Below, piece after piece: positions 52,131 to 60,557 of a DNA stretch of 64,000 bases. A program made the position numbers and the translations under genes. This DNA comes from Bacteroidales bacterium. GTDB lineage: Bacteria > Bacteroidota > Bacteroidia > Bacteroidales > FEN-979. The stretch is taken from assembly GCA_023229525.1 (NCBI GenBank), contig JALNZC010000004.1, forward strand, positions 1-64,000, written 5' to 3'. Numbering within the stretch: position 1 is the first letter of the stretch; every line of letters begins with the position of its first letter. A model generated the notes under the pieces. That model did not search any database. It was not told where the DNA came from and saw only the letters and a program-made list of their open reading frames with translations.

Positions 52131-52148
52131 GGCTCACTGGGCTCGCCG

Positions 52149-52240
52149 ATGCTGGATCCTGCATCTTGCATCAGGAGCGAAGCGACCATCCAGGATCAGC
52201 GAGCACAGCGAGCTTTTATCGGAGTGAAGCGACCATCGAG
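52149..52240. repeat. GCGAGCACAGCGAGC repeat, copy 5
   Basis: Units CTGGATCCTGCATCTTGCAT, GGAGCGAAGCGACC and CAGGATCAGCGAGCACAGCG, between convergent genes, four bases before the end of the DUF4197 gene. Confidence 0.8.
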
Positions 52241-52243
52241 CCT

Positions 52244-52957
52244 TCATCCCCCAAACACCTTTTTGAGTATTTCTGTCGTTCTGGCGACAGGATCTTTCCG
52301 GATCTTCAATTCTTCCTTCGCAATCATGGTGAACAGTCCGGCAATGGCTTTGTCGGTTACATAACCTGCCAGGTCGGGATCCATTCTGGTGACAAAAGGG
52401 ATCTGGTTATAAGTATTGATGACATCGGTCCAGAGACGGGTTGCATCAACCCTGGCGAGCGAGGCCTTGATTACCGGGCCAAATTTTGCTTTCAGGGCGG
52501 GGGATGTCGTACGGTCAAGATAACGGGTTGCGGCATCATTACTCCCTTTCACGATCTGGATGGCATCGGAAATGGTCATGTTCCGGATCGCCGCGACAAA
52601 GATGGGTCCCGCCTCTTTTGCCGCATCCTCGGCGGCACGGTTGATGGAAAGGATCACTTCGTCGACCTGGCTATCAAGTCCCAATGCTCTAAGTTTCGAC
52701 TCAATGGTGCGGGCTTCCTGTGGAAATGGGATCTTTATCTCCGGGTTCCCGAAATAGCCATTCAATTTTGAAACGACCGAAACACTTTCTCCTGTTCCCT
52801 TTATCAGGGCTTCTTTAATACCTTCAACGGCATCGCTCTCAGTCAATCCTCCCTGGACAGGTGAAATTGCTTTCATCACCTCGTCAAAGAACTGCGCCTT
52901 TATCTCCTGTGAGAAAATTAGGAGGATAGTGATTAACAGGAGATTAAACTTTTTCAT
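52244..52957 (-). CDS. DUF4197 family secreted protein
   Basis: 237 aa with signal peptide (ending IKAQ). The helical mature domain contains LTESDAVEGIKEALIKGT, FVAAIRNMTISDAIQIVKG, and AATRYLDRTTSPALKAKF, the DUF4197 pattern. It ends VARTTEILKKVFGG. The function is unknown; homologues are exported. A near-perfect 10-base inverted repeat (GATTGAAGAT, ATCTTCGATC) lies upstream at 52983-53022. Confidence 0.9.
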   Translation of the reverse strand: MKKFNLLLITILLIFSQEIKAQFFDEVMKAISPVQGGLTESDAVEGIKEALIKGTGESVSVVSKLNGYFGNPEIKIPFPQEARTIESKLRALGLDSQVDEVILSINRAAEDAAKEAGPIFVAAIRNMTISDAIQIVKGSNDAATRYLDRTTSPALKAKFGPVIKASLARVDATRLWTDVINTYNQIPFVTRMDPDLAGYVTDKAIAGLFTMIAKEELKIRKDPVARTTEILKKVFGG

Positions 52958-53219
52958 AATAGAGGTTTCAAGTTAATGTGAAGATTGAAGATCTCGCGGC
53001 AAACCACGAGGAATCTTCGATCCTTGAATTTATAATTCTGTTTGCTGAATCCGCTGTAACGTGAGATGTGTTCGCAAAGATTCTGCTGTCGGAAACTATG
53101 TTATGCTCCTTCAGTGCTGTTGCTAAAGTGAATTCGGTCGAATGGTTTACACTTCGGCTCAATCTAACTGTTCATAATCAAGATAAACGATCAAAATTGA
53201 ATCGTAAATCGTAAATTTC

Positions 53220-53795
53220 TTAAAGTCGTACCGCTACAGCATTCCAGTCGATCAGCTTCCAGTAATCGGCGATGTAATCGGGACGAAGGTTCTGCTTATC
53301 GAGATAGTAAGCATGTTCCCACACATCGCAGGTTAGCAGCGGGGTGGCGCCATATTTCAGCGGATTGCCGGCGTTACTCTCCTGGACGATCTCCAGCTTG
53401 CCGTCATCCTTTTTGATCAGCCAGGCCCAGCCGGAACCAAACAGCGTTGCTGCCGCTGTCGAGAACTTTTCCTTGAATTCGCCAAAGGATCCGAAGTTCC
53501 TGACAATGGTCTCGGCCAGTTTACCGGCCGGTTCACCACCACCTTGTGGCTTCAAGCAGTTCCAGTAAAAAGTATGGTTCCACACCTGGGCGCCGTTGTT
53601 GAAGATCCCGCCGGTGGCTTTGTGAATGATCCCCTCCAGTGTGGCATTTTCAAATTCGGTATCGGCGATCAGCTTGTTTAGGTTGTTGACATACGCCTGG
53701 TGATGTTTTCCATAATGGAATTCGATCGTTCTCTTTGAAATATAGGGTTCCAATGCATCCAATGCATATGGAAGTTTTGGAAGTTCATGTGTCAT
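53220..53795 (-). CDS. sodB: iron/manganese superoxide dismutase
   Basis: 191 aa, standard length. Metal ligands are H27, H74, D157 (in CDVWEH) and H161. The Fe-type active-site neighbours include GSGWAWL. It converts superoxide to oxygen and hydrogen peroxide in the cytosol. It is monocistronic, with a Bacteroidota-type promoter at 53834-53866 whose -33 element lies inside a repeat copy. Confidence 0.97.
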   Translation of the reverse strand: MTHELPKLPYALDALEPYISKRTIEFHYGKHHQAYVNNLNKLIADTEFENATLEGIIHKATGGIFNNGAQVWNHTFYWNCLKPQGGGEPAGKLAETIVRNFGSFGEFKEKFSTAAATLFGSGWAWLIKKDDGKLEIVQESNAGNPLKYGATPLLTCDVWEHAYYLDKQNLRPDYIADYWKLIDWNAVAVRL

Positions 53796-53833
53796 TTTAC
53801 GTTGATTTAAAGGTTAATACTCAATTAAAAACT

Positions 53834-53866
53834 CAAAGATAATAAAAATTGATGCAGGATGCAAAA
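53834..53866 (-). promoter_or_regulatory. promoter of sodB
   Basis: On the minus strand TTTTG (53862-53866) and TATCTTTG (53834-53841) are separated by 20 bases, close to the -33/-7 consensus. Transcription would start near 53827, 32 bases before ATG 53795. The -33 element is in repeat DNA. Confidence 0.65.
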
Positions 53867-53932
53867 GGCAGGATGCAGGATTGCAGGATACAGATACTGG
53901 ATGCAGGATGCAGGATGCTGGATAATTTTTCA
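53851..53932. repeat. GGATGCAGGATGCAGG repeat
   Basis: Tandem units of GATGCAGGAT(GCAGG) with interspersed ATACAG; it overlaps the sodB promoter and lies 40 bases from the end of the next gene. The reverse-complement units CCTGCATCC connect it to the GCGAGCGCAGC family. Confidence 0.8.
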
Positions 53933-53971
53933 TTTTTACATTATTCCTCGCCATCTCACCATCTCACCATC

Positions 53972-55567
53972 TCACAACCTCATTATCTCCACCGCCTTGT
54001 TAAACGCCGGATCTATTGTATTCAGTATCGGGAAAAAACCTTTATTATCCAAGATATTTCGTCCGATATAAGCTTTCAGCATCGTGCGGATATAGCGGTC
54101 GGATTTTGAGAGATCCTTGCCCAGATGTTTGACCCCTTTCTTATCGGCATATTTGATAAAATCGGTATACATCGTTTCCGAAATGACAAACGACCGGTCG
54201 AACTGTTCCACATTCTTAAACCGGTGCAACAGGGGCCGGTTCCGGTCGGTATAATCAAAGGCCCACTGATACACCAATCCCGTGTTGATACAAAGGTTGT
54301 AATATCTCAGGGTGGAATCTTTTTCGAGCGGGACAAAGATATCGGGCATGATCCCTCCACCGCCGTAAACGATTTTACCTTTCGGGGTTTTAAATTTGAG
54401 CGAATCGGGGAATTTGATGGAGTCGGGATTCTCCAGTTCCCCATCCAGGAAACGGTGCATGTAATCGCTGTTATAGGCATCCAATCCGTTTTTGTAAGGA
54501 CGTTGGATGCAGCGGCCTGTGGGCGTATAATACCGCGCCACGGTAAGCCGGAGGGCGCTGCCGTCTTTGAAATTAATCTGTTCCTGCACCAATCCTTTTC
54601 CAAAGGAGCGCCGGCCAAGGATCGTCCCGCGGTCGTTGTCCTGTATGGCACCGGCAACAATTTCGGAGGCCGATGCTGATCCTTCGTCAACCATAATAAG
54701 CAGACTTCCATTTTGAAATAGTCCGCCTCCTGAAGAGTTGAATACCTCCCTGTTTCGATTCATTCCTTCGGTATATACCACCAGCGTGCCTTTGGGAAGA
54801 AATTCAGCCGAAACATCGTTGGCAGCCTGGAGATATCCACCCCCGTTGCCACGCAGATCGAGGATAAGCTTTTTCATTCCCTTTTTCTTCAGTTCCGCCA
54901 ATGCATTGTGAATCTCCTCGTGGGTGGTGGCTGAAAAATTGTTCAAACGGATGTAACCGATCCCGGGTTCCGCCATATAGGCAATATCCATGCTGTAGGT
55001 TGGAATTTCGTCGCGCGTGATGGTATAGTCGAGCAGGTTGCCGGCGCCACGGCGAAAAATGGCGACCTTCACCTCGGTGCCCTTTGGCCCTTTCAGCTTC
55101 CGCATCACATCGTTGTTACTGATCTTGATCCCCGCAACATTTTTTCCGTCGATCTTTACGATACGGTCACCAGCGCGGATACCCAGCTTTTCCGATGGGC
55201 CGCCTGCAACCGGGATGATCACGGTGATGGTATCGCTTTCAATGCGGAACTGAACGCCGATCCCTTCAAAACTGCCCAGCAACGGATCATTGGCTTCATG
55301 AAATTCGGCTGCGGTAATATAAACCGAATGCGGATCGAGTTTCTCCAGCATCCCGGTGATGGCTTTCTCTTCAAGTCTGGCGTTGCTGATGGTATCGACA
55401 TAATTATCCTCCACATATCGGATAACCTCCCTGAACTTGTCTTTTTTTGAAGTCAAACGGTCAAAGCCTCCCGTCCGGTTACCGAGAAATATGCCAAGGA
55501 ATATTCCCCCGATCAGAACAAGGGCAAAAGCGATCGGCAGATATACGGTGTATTTTTTATTTTCCAT
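53972..55567 (-). CDS. C-terminal processing peptidase, S41 family
   Basis: 531 aa. One N-terminal membrane helix (about 10-28) leads to a CtpA layout: PDZ domain (GIGVQFRIES, AGDRIVKIDGKNVAG) at about 95-175, then the S41 catalytic domain with LRGNGGGYLQAA, the Ser-containing DEGSASASEIVAGA and the Lys-containing RRSFGKGLV. It cleaves C-terminal tails of periplasmic proteins. A -7 box is upstream at 55655. The region after residue 380 is an extension of unknown role. Confidence 0.95.
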   Translation of the reverse strand: MENKKYTVYLPIAFALVLIGGIFLGIFLGNRTGGFDRLTSKKDKFREVIRYVEDNYVDTISNARLEEKAITGMLEKLDPHSVYITAAEFHEANDPLLGSFEGIGVQFRIESDTITVIIPVAGGPSEKLGIRAGDRIVKIDGKNVAGIKISNNDVMRKLKGPKGTEVKVAIFRRGAGNLLDYTITRDEIPTYSMDIAYMAEPGIGYIRLNNFSATTHEEIHNALAELKKKGMKKLILDLRGNGGGYLQAANDVSAEFLPKGTLVVYTEGMNRNREVFNSSGGGLFQNGSLLIMVDEGSASASEIVAGAIQDNDRGTILGRRSFGKGLVQEQINFKDGSALRLTVARYYTPTGRCIQRPYKNGLDAYNSDYMHRFLDGELENPDSIKFPDSLKFKTPKGKIVYGGGGIMPDIFVPLEKDSTLRYYNLCINTGLVYQWAFDYTDRNRPLLHRFKNVEQFDRSFVISETMYTDFIKYADKKGVKHLGKDLSKSDRYIRTMLKAYIGRNILDNKGFFPILNTIDPAFNKAVEIMRL

Positions 55568-55654
55568 AAAGGGGTTGAATCTGATTGATCATATTCCCCG
55601 ACCTCTGCTCTTCAACGAGAAAGGATGAAGCGGGTAAGAGATGCTAAATTAACG

Positions 55655-55662
55655 CAAAATTA
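55655..55662 (-). promoter_or_regulatory. -7 box of the S41 peptidase gene
   Basis: TAATTTTG on the minus strand matches TAnnTTTG, with a leader of about 80 bases to ATG 55567. No strong -33 element was found. Confidence 0.4.
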
Positions 55663-55777
55663 AGGAAAATGGTATGCTAAATCCTATTATCCCATCGTTC
55701 TATATTCAAATACGGTAAATCCGTTCCCCGGGATATGGAAAAATTTCAGACTTTTGTCATGCAATAATTATTTCCTC

Positions 55778-56740
55778 ATGAACAAACCCGAAAAAATCAT
55801 ACTGCTTGTTTTTATTGTATTTTTCTTTGGCTTCACCGGATCAGAAAAGCTGGAAAAAGGTACCGGGATTCCGGTAAAACCATTTGAAAACAGCCGTTTC
55901 GAGGTTATCGATTCCCTCCGGATACATTACCGTGTCTGGAACGAGGATCTTCCCAATTCAAGCGGGAAGGTGTTGCTCATTCATGGATTTTGCGGTTCGA
56001 CCTTTTGCTGGAGGAATAATTATGATACCCTGGTGAAAGCGCATTACAAGGTATATGCCGTCGATTTGCCGGGATTTGGATATAGTGAACGCTCGGTTAA
56101 ATTGAACCAGTCGCAAAGCAACCGCGCCCGCATGATCTGGGAATTGCTTGCAATAATCGATCGCGACGATACCACCCGGTGGAATATCGTCGGTCACTCG
56201 ATGGGTGGCGGAACGGCGGAAGCTGTGGCGCTGACCCGGCCGGAGCGGACAAAAACCCTGACGATCGTGGATGGGATGATCTTTATCAAAAATGACAATG
56301 TAGAAAAGACCGTGGTTGGTCTTGTAAACCATCCGATTTATAAAAAGATGCTGCTTTCATATACCGAGAAAAACTATCTCTCTTATAACAATTTCAGACG
56401 GGAGCTGAAAGGCACCTATGGCTTTATACCGGATTCTGCCACTGTGAATGGGTACCTGACACCCTTATTGGTCGATGGAACGGCCGAAACCGTAGTGAAC
56501 CTATTGGCCAATTCCGACGAGATCCGACAGCTCAATGCTAAAGGATTGATGTCCCTTCCCGTTCTTGTGATCTGGGGTAAAAAAGACCATACAATCCGGT
56601 TGAAACAAGGGAAAAAACTGAAACGTGTGGTTCCTTCAGTCGAATTGAAAGTCATCCCCGATGCTCGTCACATGCCGATGGAGACACATGTGGCCATATT
56701 CAATTCGATGCTGGTGGAATTCCTGAACCGGAAACGGTAG
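55778..56740 (+). CDS. alpha/beta hydrolase, secreted
   Basis: 320 aa from ATG 55778 (a TTG at 55754 is possible but unnecessary). The N-terminus is a signal peptide or anchor (ILLVFIVFFFGFTG). Fold motifs are HGFCGSTFCWRNN (oxyanion hole), VGHSMGGGTAEAVAL (Ser nucleophile), WGKKDHTI (Asp) and DARHMPMETH (His). The substrate is unknown; family members include esterases and C-C hydrolases. It is monocistronic. Confidence 0.92.
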   Translation: MNKPEKIILLVFIVFFFGFTGSEKLEKGTGIPVKPFENSRFEVIDSLRIHYRVWNEDLPNSSGKVLLIHGFCGSTFCWRNNYDTLVKAHYKVYAVDLPGFGYSERSVKLNQSQSNRARMIWELLAIIDRDDTTRWNIVGHSMGGGTAEAVALTRPERTKTLTIVDGMIFIKNDNVEKTVVGLVNHPIYKKMLLSYTEKNYLSYNNFRRELKGTYGFIPDSATVNGYLTPLLVDGTAETVVNLLANSDEIRQLNAKGLMSLPVLVIWGKKDHTIRLKQGKKLKRVVPSVELKVIPDARHMPMETHVAIFNSMLVEFLNRKR

Positions 56741-56790
56741 CCGGGTTTTTTCCCTTTGTTTTTCGTTCAGCTCTTTTGGAATAAATAGTA

Positions 56791-58140
56791 TTACTTCTTC
56801 AGCTTCTTGTTATTACTCTTACAAGCGTCAAGGGCAAATTTGATGGGTAACACAAACTCTGTCTTTACAGGTTTTCCGTTTTTCAATCCAGGACTCCATT
56901 TGGGCATCATTTTAACAACCCGGAGGGCTTCTTCATCGCAACCGCTGCCGATACCACGCATTACTTTGACATTGGTCAGACTGCCATCAACATCGACAAT
57001 AAAGGTGATGAATACTGTACCCTGTACTGTATCGCGTTTTGCCTTCTCCGGGTACTTGATATTTTCCATCAAGAACTTGATCATTGCCTCATGCCCATCT
57101 TGGTATTTGGGCATTATGTCTGGTTTATCCGCAGGAGGAGGAGGTGGTGGTGGTGGTGGTGGTGGTGGTGTTGCCTGAGGAGGTGGCGGAGGTGCCGGTA
57201 AATTGGGTGAAGCCGGGGGAGCCGGGTTTTCCGTCTTTTTTACCTTTTTGTTTTGATCCTGGATTGCCGCCGAAATGTTTTTTTCGGATGCAAAAAGGAA
57301 AATGAGGGCGAGGACAGCTGGTAATGCAAGCATCACTTTACTTTTAGCCCATGGCGAAGAAGTTTTTTTTGTCATCATGACGATGCGTTTTTTTAAAGGT
57401 GAAAAATTAAATGAACTGGCAATAGTATTGAAAGTCAACCCGGTTGATTCAGAGAAGATAAGCTGCTGGTATTCGGCCCTGGAGATACCGTGGAGGATCA
57501 CTCCCTGGTCGGCAAGGTATTCATGGACCGTTTTCAGTTCCCGCTTGACCAACCACATAAAGGGATTGAACCACATCAGGGTAGTCAGGCATTCCATCAG
57601 CATCAGGTCGAAGGTATGGGCCTGCCGGATGTGAACCGTTTCATGAACCAGGATGGTACTGATGGATTCCTGGTTCATCTGCGACTCGGGAATGAAGATC
57701 ATATTGAAAAAGGAGAAGGGAGCATTTTTCCCCGGAAGAAGCGCAATCCTGATGCCACCGGAACGGCTGACCTTACCCTGGCCAAGGAATGATAAAAGAT
57801 GAATGAGCCGAACGATAAAGCGAAGCGCAAAAAAGAGAAAACCGGTCATGAAAATGATGGAGGCGATTTCGTTGACGGGAATGGAGAAGCCTGCCGGGTC
57901 TGTGGTTTGTCCGGGCGTCACCAGGATCGGTTCGAGCATCACCCTGAAGATTTCCGGGGACGAATGGGTGATATTCCATGCAGGGATCGCCGGGATGATC
58001 AGGGAGATAATTGGTGCAAACAGCAGGTAAAAGCGGTTGATCCTGAAAAAGGTATCATGGCGGAGCAGCACTGCGTACACCAGGTACAGTGCACCAAGGC
58101 AGCACGAAGCCTTGAGGAGATAGATCAGCAGGTCATTCAT
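56791..58140 (-). CDS. BlaR1-like M56 peptidase fused to a TonB C-terminal domain
   Basis: 449 aa. Four membrane helices hold the M56 metallopeptidase, with zincin motif LVHETVHIRQAH. A proline-rich linker (APPPPPQATPPPPP...) at about 316-345 spans the periplasm, and the TonB C-terminal domain follows (MIKFLMENIKYPEKAKRDTV, IGSGCDEEALRVVK). The 12 consecutive prolines come from a GGT microsatellite at about 57140-57170. The gene overlaps blaI by 4 bases (ATGA). It probably senses cell-wall signals, cleaves the repressor, and delivers energy or contacts outer-membrane partners. Confidence 0.92.
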   Translation of the reverse strand: MNDLLIYLLKASCCLGALYLVYAVLLRHDTFFRINRFYLLFAPIISLIIPAIPAWNITHSSPEIFRVMLEPILVTPGQTTDPAGFSIPVNEIASIIFMTGFLFFALRFIVRLIHLLSFLGQGKVSRSGGIRIALLPGKNAPFSFFNMIFIPESQMNQESISTILVHETVHIRQAHTFDLMLMECLTTLMWFNPFMWLVKRELKTVHEYLADQGVILHGISRAEYQQLIFSESTGLTFNTIASSFNFSPLKKRIVMMTKKTSSPWAKSKVMLALPAVLALIFLFASEKNISAAIQDQNKKVKKTENPAPPASPNLPAPPPPPQATPPPPPPPPPPPPADKPDIMPKYQDGHEAMIKFLMENIKYPEKAKRDTVQGTVFITFIVDVDGSLTNVKVMRGIGSGCDEEALRVVKMMPKWSPGLKNGKPVKTEFVLPIKFALDACKSNNKKLKK

Positions 58141-58541
58141 GGCTTTGATTTTTTCTGGTTCTTAATTTCCTCGTGGATCAGTTTCTGGATATCCTCTAGT
58201 TCACCGATCGAAGGTTTTTCCTCCTTGGCAAAAAAGGAAGCAAGCGATTTAAATGAGTTTTCGAAATAATTCTGCAGGAAGTTGCCCAGGTAATTGCTGG
58301 TGTAATCATTCTTTGATACCAGGGGGAAATATTCATGGGTGCGTCCAAACGCTTTATGATCGACAAACCCTTTCTGTTCGAGGATCCTGACAATGGTCGA
58401 CACTGTATTATAAGCAGGTTTCGGTTCAGGAAAGCGCTGAAGGATATCATGCACCATTCCTTTTTCGATCTTCCACAATACCTGCATCACCTGTTCTTCG
58501 GCGCGGGTAAGCTCACGGATGGGTTGTTTTTGTTCGTTCAT
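58137..58541 (-). CDS. BlaI/MecI-family transcriptional repressor
   Basis: 134 aa. A winged HTH lies in residues 10-80 (LTRAEEQVMQVLWKIEKG, AYNTVSTIVRILEQKGFVDH), then a dimerisation tail with basic end (IKNQKKSKP). It represses the operon until the M56 protease encoded next cleaves it. The operator is the palindrome at 58657-58672. Confidence 0.93.
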   Translation of the reverse strand: MNEQKQPIRELTRAEEQVMQVLWKIEKGMVHDILQRFPEPKPAYNTVSTIVRILEQKGFVDHKAFGRTHEYFPLVSKNDYTSNYLGNFLQNYFENSFKSLASFFAKEEKPSIGELEDIQKLIHEEIKNQKKSKP

Positions 58542-58647
58542 TTGATGATCGGTTTTTATCTGGCCTGATCCCCTGCTCCATTCCTTAAAAAAAGATATGA
58601 AAGAGGAGATGGATGAAGTTCATTATTCCGGTTAAACAAATATGTGA

Positions 58648-58679
58648 CAAATATACAACTAAATTTTTAGTTTGTCAAC
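58648..58679 (-). promoter_or_regulatory. blaI operator-promoter
   Basis: On the minus strand GTTG (58676-58679) and TATATTTG (58648-58655) are spaced by 20 bases; between them is the perfect palindrome AACTAAATTTTTAGTT (58657-58672). This fits a BlaI-type repressor covering its own promoter. The half-site AACTAATTTTTTA recurs at 58677. Confidence 0.75.
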
Positions 58680-58704
58680 TAATTTTTTAATTTTATAAAA
58701 AAAG

Positions 58705-58792
58705 GTCACTTCGCTCCGATCCAGGATACAAGATCCAGGATGCAGGATGCAGGTTCGCTGCGCTCTCGATGAGCTCGCTCCGCTCGCTGATC
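58705..58792. repeat. GCGAGCGCAGCGAGC/GGATGCAGG repeat, last copy
   Basis: CACTTCGCTCCGATCCAGGA, ATCCAGGATGCAGGATGCAGG and GAGCTCGCTCCGCTCGCTGA. It is in opposite orientation to most copies. It lies between the blaI promoter and the ligase gene. Confidence 0.8.
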
Positions 58793-58881
58793 CATTGAAC
58801 GGACCATTTCTTTTTATCGGGAAAGCCGGTAATCGAAAATGGATTATATTCGTACCTTAGATCCCTTAAACATCCTTTCTT

Positions 58882-60534
58882 ATGAATTCCGGAAACAATA
58901 ACCTGGTTGAAATTTTCGCACGGGCAATCCGCGAAAATTGGGAATTAGAGTCGCTTTCCGATTACGGAGGAGACCATTTTTCATACCGTGATATCGGTAC
59001 AAAAATCCTTGTAGTTCACCGTTTTTTCAAAGCTGCCGGGATCAGAAAAGGGGATAAGGTCGCTTTGCTTGGTAAAAACTCAGCCAACTGGGGTATTCTT
59101 TACCTTGCCACTGTGACATATGGTGCAGTGGTCGTTCCCATACTACCGGATTTTAAACCTGCCGACGTACATTCCATCGTAACCCATTCCGATTCGGTTT
59201 TACTCTTTGTTGAAGAATCCATTTACAAGGAACTGAATCCGGAATCGATGCCTTTGCTAAGCATCATTTTAAGCATTCCGGAGTTAGATTTATTATTCAA
59301 CAGGAAGTTGCTTACCGAAGAACGGATCTCATTTCCTGATTCAGGACTCCTGCATGAACCCCTGGTTGCTTCACCGGATATAATTGATTTTCCGCCATCC
59401 GGAACCGAAGACATCGCGGTGATCAGTTATACCTCCGGAACAACAGGTTTTTCGAAAGGAGTCGTCCTCCAACATAAAAGTCTGTTGGGCAATATCCTTT
59501 ATGCCCAGCGCAATATGCCGCTTAATCCGCGTGACAAGATCCTTTCCTTTCTTCCGCTGGCCCATACCTATGGCTGTGCGTTTGAATTTCTTTTTCCCTT
59601 CACGCTTGGATGCGATATTACTTTCCTGACAAAGACACCTTCTCCGAAGATTATCATGCAAGCTTTCCAGGAGATCCGGCCGGCACTGATCCTTTCTGTT
59701 CCCCTGGTCATTGAAAAAATTTATAAAACCCAGATACTACCGGTGTTCCGGAAACCTCTTCTGCATGCCTTGATCCAGATCCCCCTGTTGAACCTGGTTC
59801 TCTATCGCAAGATCAGGCAGAAAATGATCGAAGTGTTTGGCGCTAATTTCAAGGAACTGGTAATCGGGGGTGCACCTTTCAATACCGAAGCGGAGAAATT
59901 TTTTAAAAAGATGAACTTCCCCTTTACGGTCGGTTACGGGATGACCGAATGCGGGCCTTTAATTTCCTATGCTTCCTGGAAAACAACCCGGCTGGGCGCT
60001 TCCGGGAGAGCAGTGGATGAACTGGAAGTGAAGATAGATTCCCGCGATCCTTATAACCAAGCCGGGGAAATTCTTCTCCGGGGAAACCATGTCATGCTGG
60101 GCTATTATAAAAACGTAGAAGATACCCGTGCAGTCATTGATGATGAAGGATGGCTTCATTCCGGTGACCTTGGCGTAATGGATCAGTCAGGGAATATTTA
60201 CATCCGGGGACGCAGCAAAAGCATGATCCTTGGAGCTTCAGGTAAAAACATCTATCCCGAGGAGATCGAAGCCGTTCTCAACAACCGTTTTACAGTGATG
60301 GAATCGCTGGTAATCGAACGCGACGGGAAGCTCATCGCCCTGATCTATCCCGATTATGATGCAATGGAAAAAGCAGGATATACCAAAGAACAGTTGCCTG
60401 ATATCTATAAGGGGTATATCCACGATCTGCATCATCATTTCCCGAAATATATCCGTGTTGCCGATTTTGAAGTTGTGGAGGCTGAATTTGAAAAGACGCC
60501 TAAAAGGAGCATCAAGCGGTTTCTTTATCAATAG
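58882..60534 (+). CDS. AMP-binding long-chain fatty-acyl-CoA ligase
   Basis: 550 aa. AMP-binding motifs are ISYTSGTTGFSKG (about 178-190, phosphate loop), the AMP-binding YGMTECGPL (about 353-361) and the hinge with SGDLGVMDQSGNIYIRGRSK (about 427-446). The C-terminal Lys is in KTPKRSIKRFLYQ. The large N-terminal domain binds the acyl substrate. Sequence resembles fadD-type ligases and could also load fatty acids for lipids. Start ATG 58882. Confidence 0.95.
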   Translation: MNSGNNNLVEIFARAIRENWELESLSDYGGDHFSYRDIGTKILVVHRFFKAAGIRKGDKVALLGKNSANWGILYLATVTYGAVVVPILPDFKPADVHSIVTHSDSVLLFVEESIYKELNPESMPLLSIILSIPELDLLFNRKLLTEERISFPDSGLLHEPLVASPDIIDFPPSGTEDIAVISYTSGTTGFSKGVVLQHKSLLGNILYAQRNMPLNPRDKILSFLPLAHTYGCAFEFLFPFTLGCDITFLTKTPSPKIIMQAFQEIRPALILSVPLVIEKIYKTQILPVFRKPLLHALIQIPLLNLVLYRKIRQKMIEVFGANFKELVIGGAPFNTEAEKFFKKMNFPFTVGYGMTECGPLISYASWKTTRLGASGRAVDELEVKIDSRDPYNQAGEILLRGNHVMLGYYKNVEDTRAVIDDEGWLHSGDLGVMDQSGNIYIRGRSKSMILGASGKNIYPEEIEAVLNNRFTVMESLVIERDGKLIALIYPDYDAMEKAGYTKEQLPDIYKGYIHDLHHHFPKYIRVADFEVVEAEFEKTPKRSIKRFLYQ

Positions 60535-60557
60535 ACCGTAATACTAAAAGATAATCC

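Noticed and set aside
46351..58792. CRISPR or REP/BIME elements from the GCGAGCGCAGC units
   Set aside because: Units are irregular, without regular spacers, and not of the enterobacterial REP type; kept only as a repeat family.
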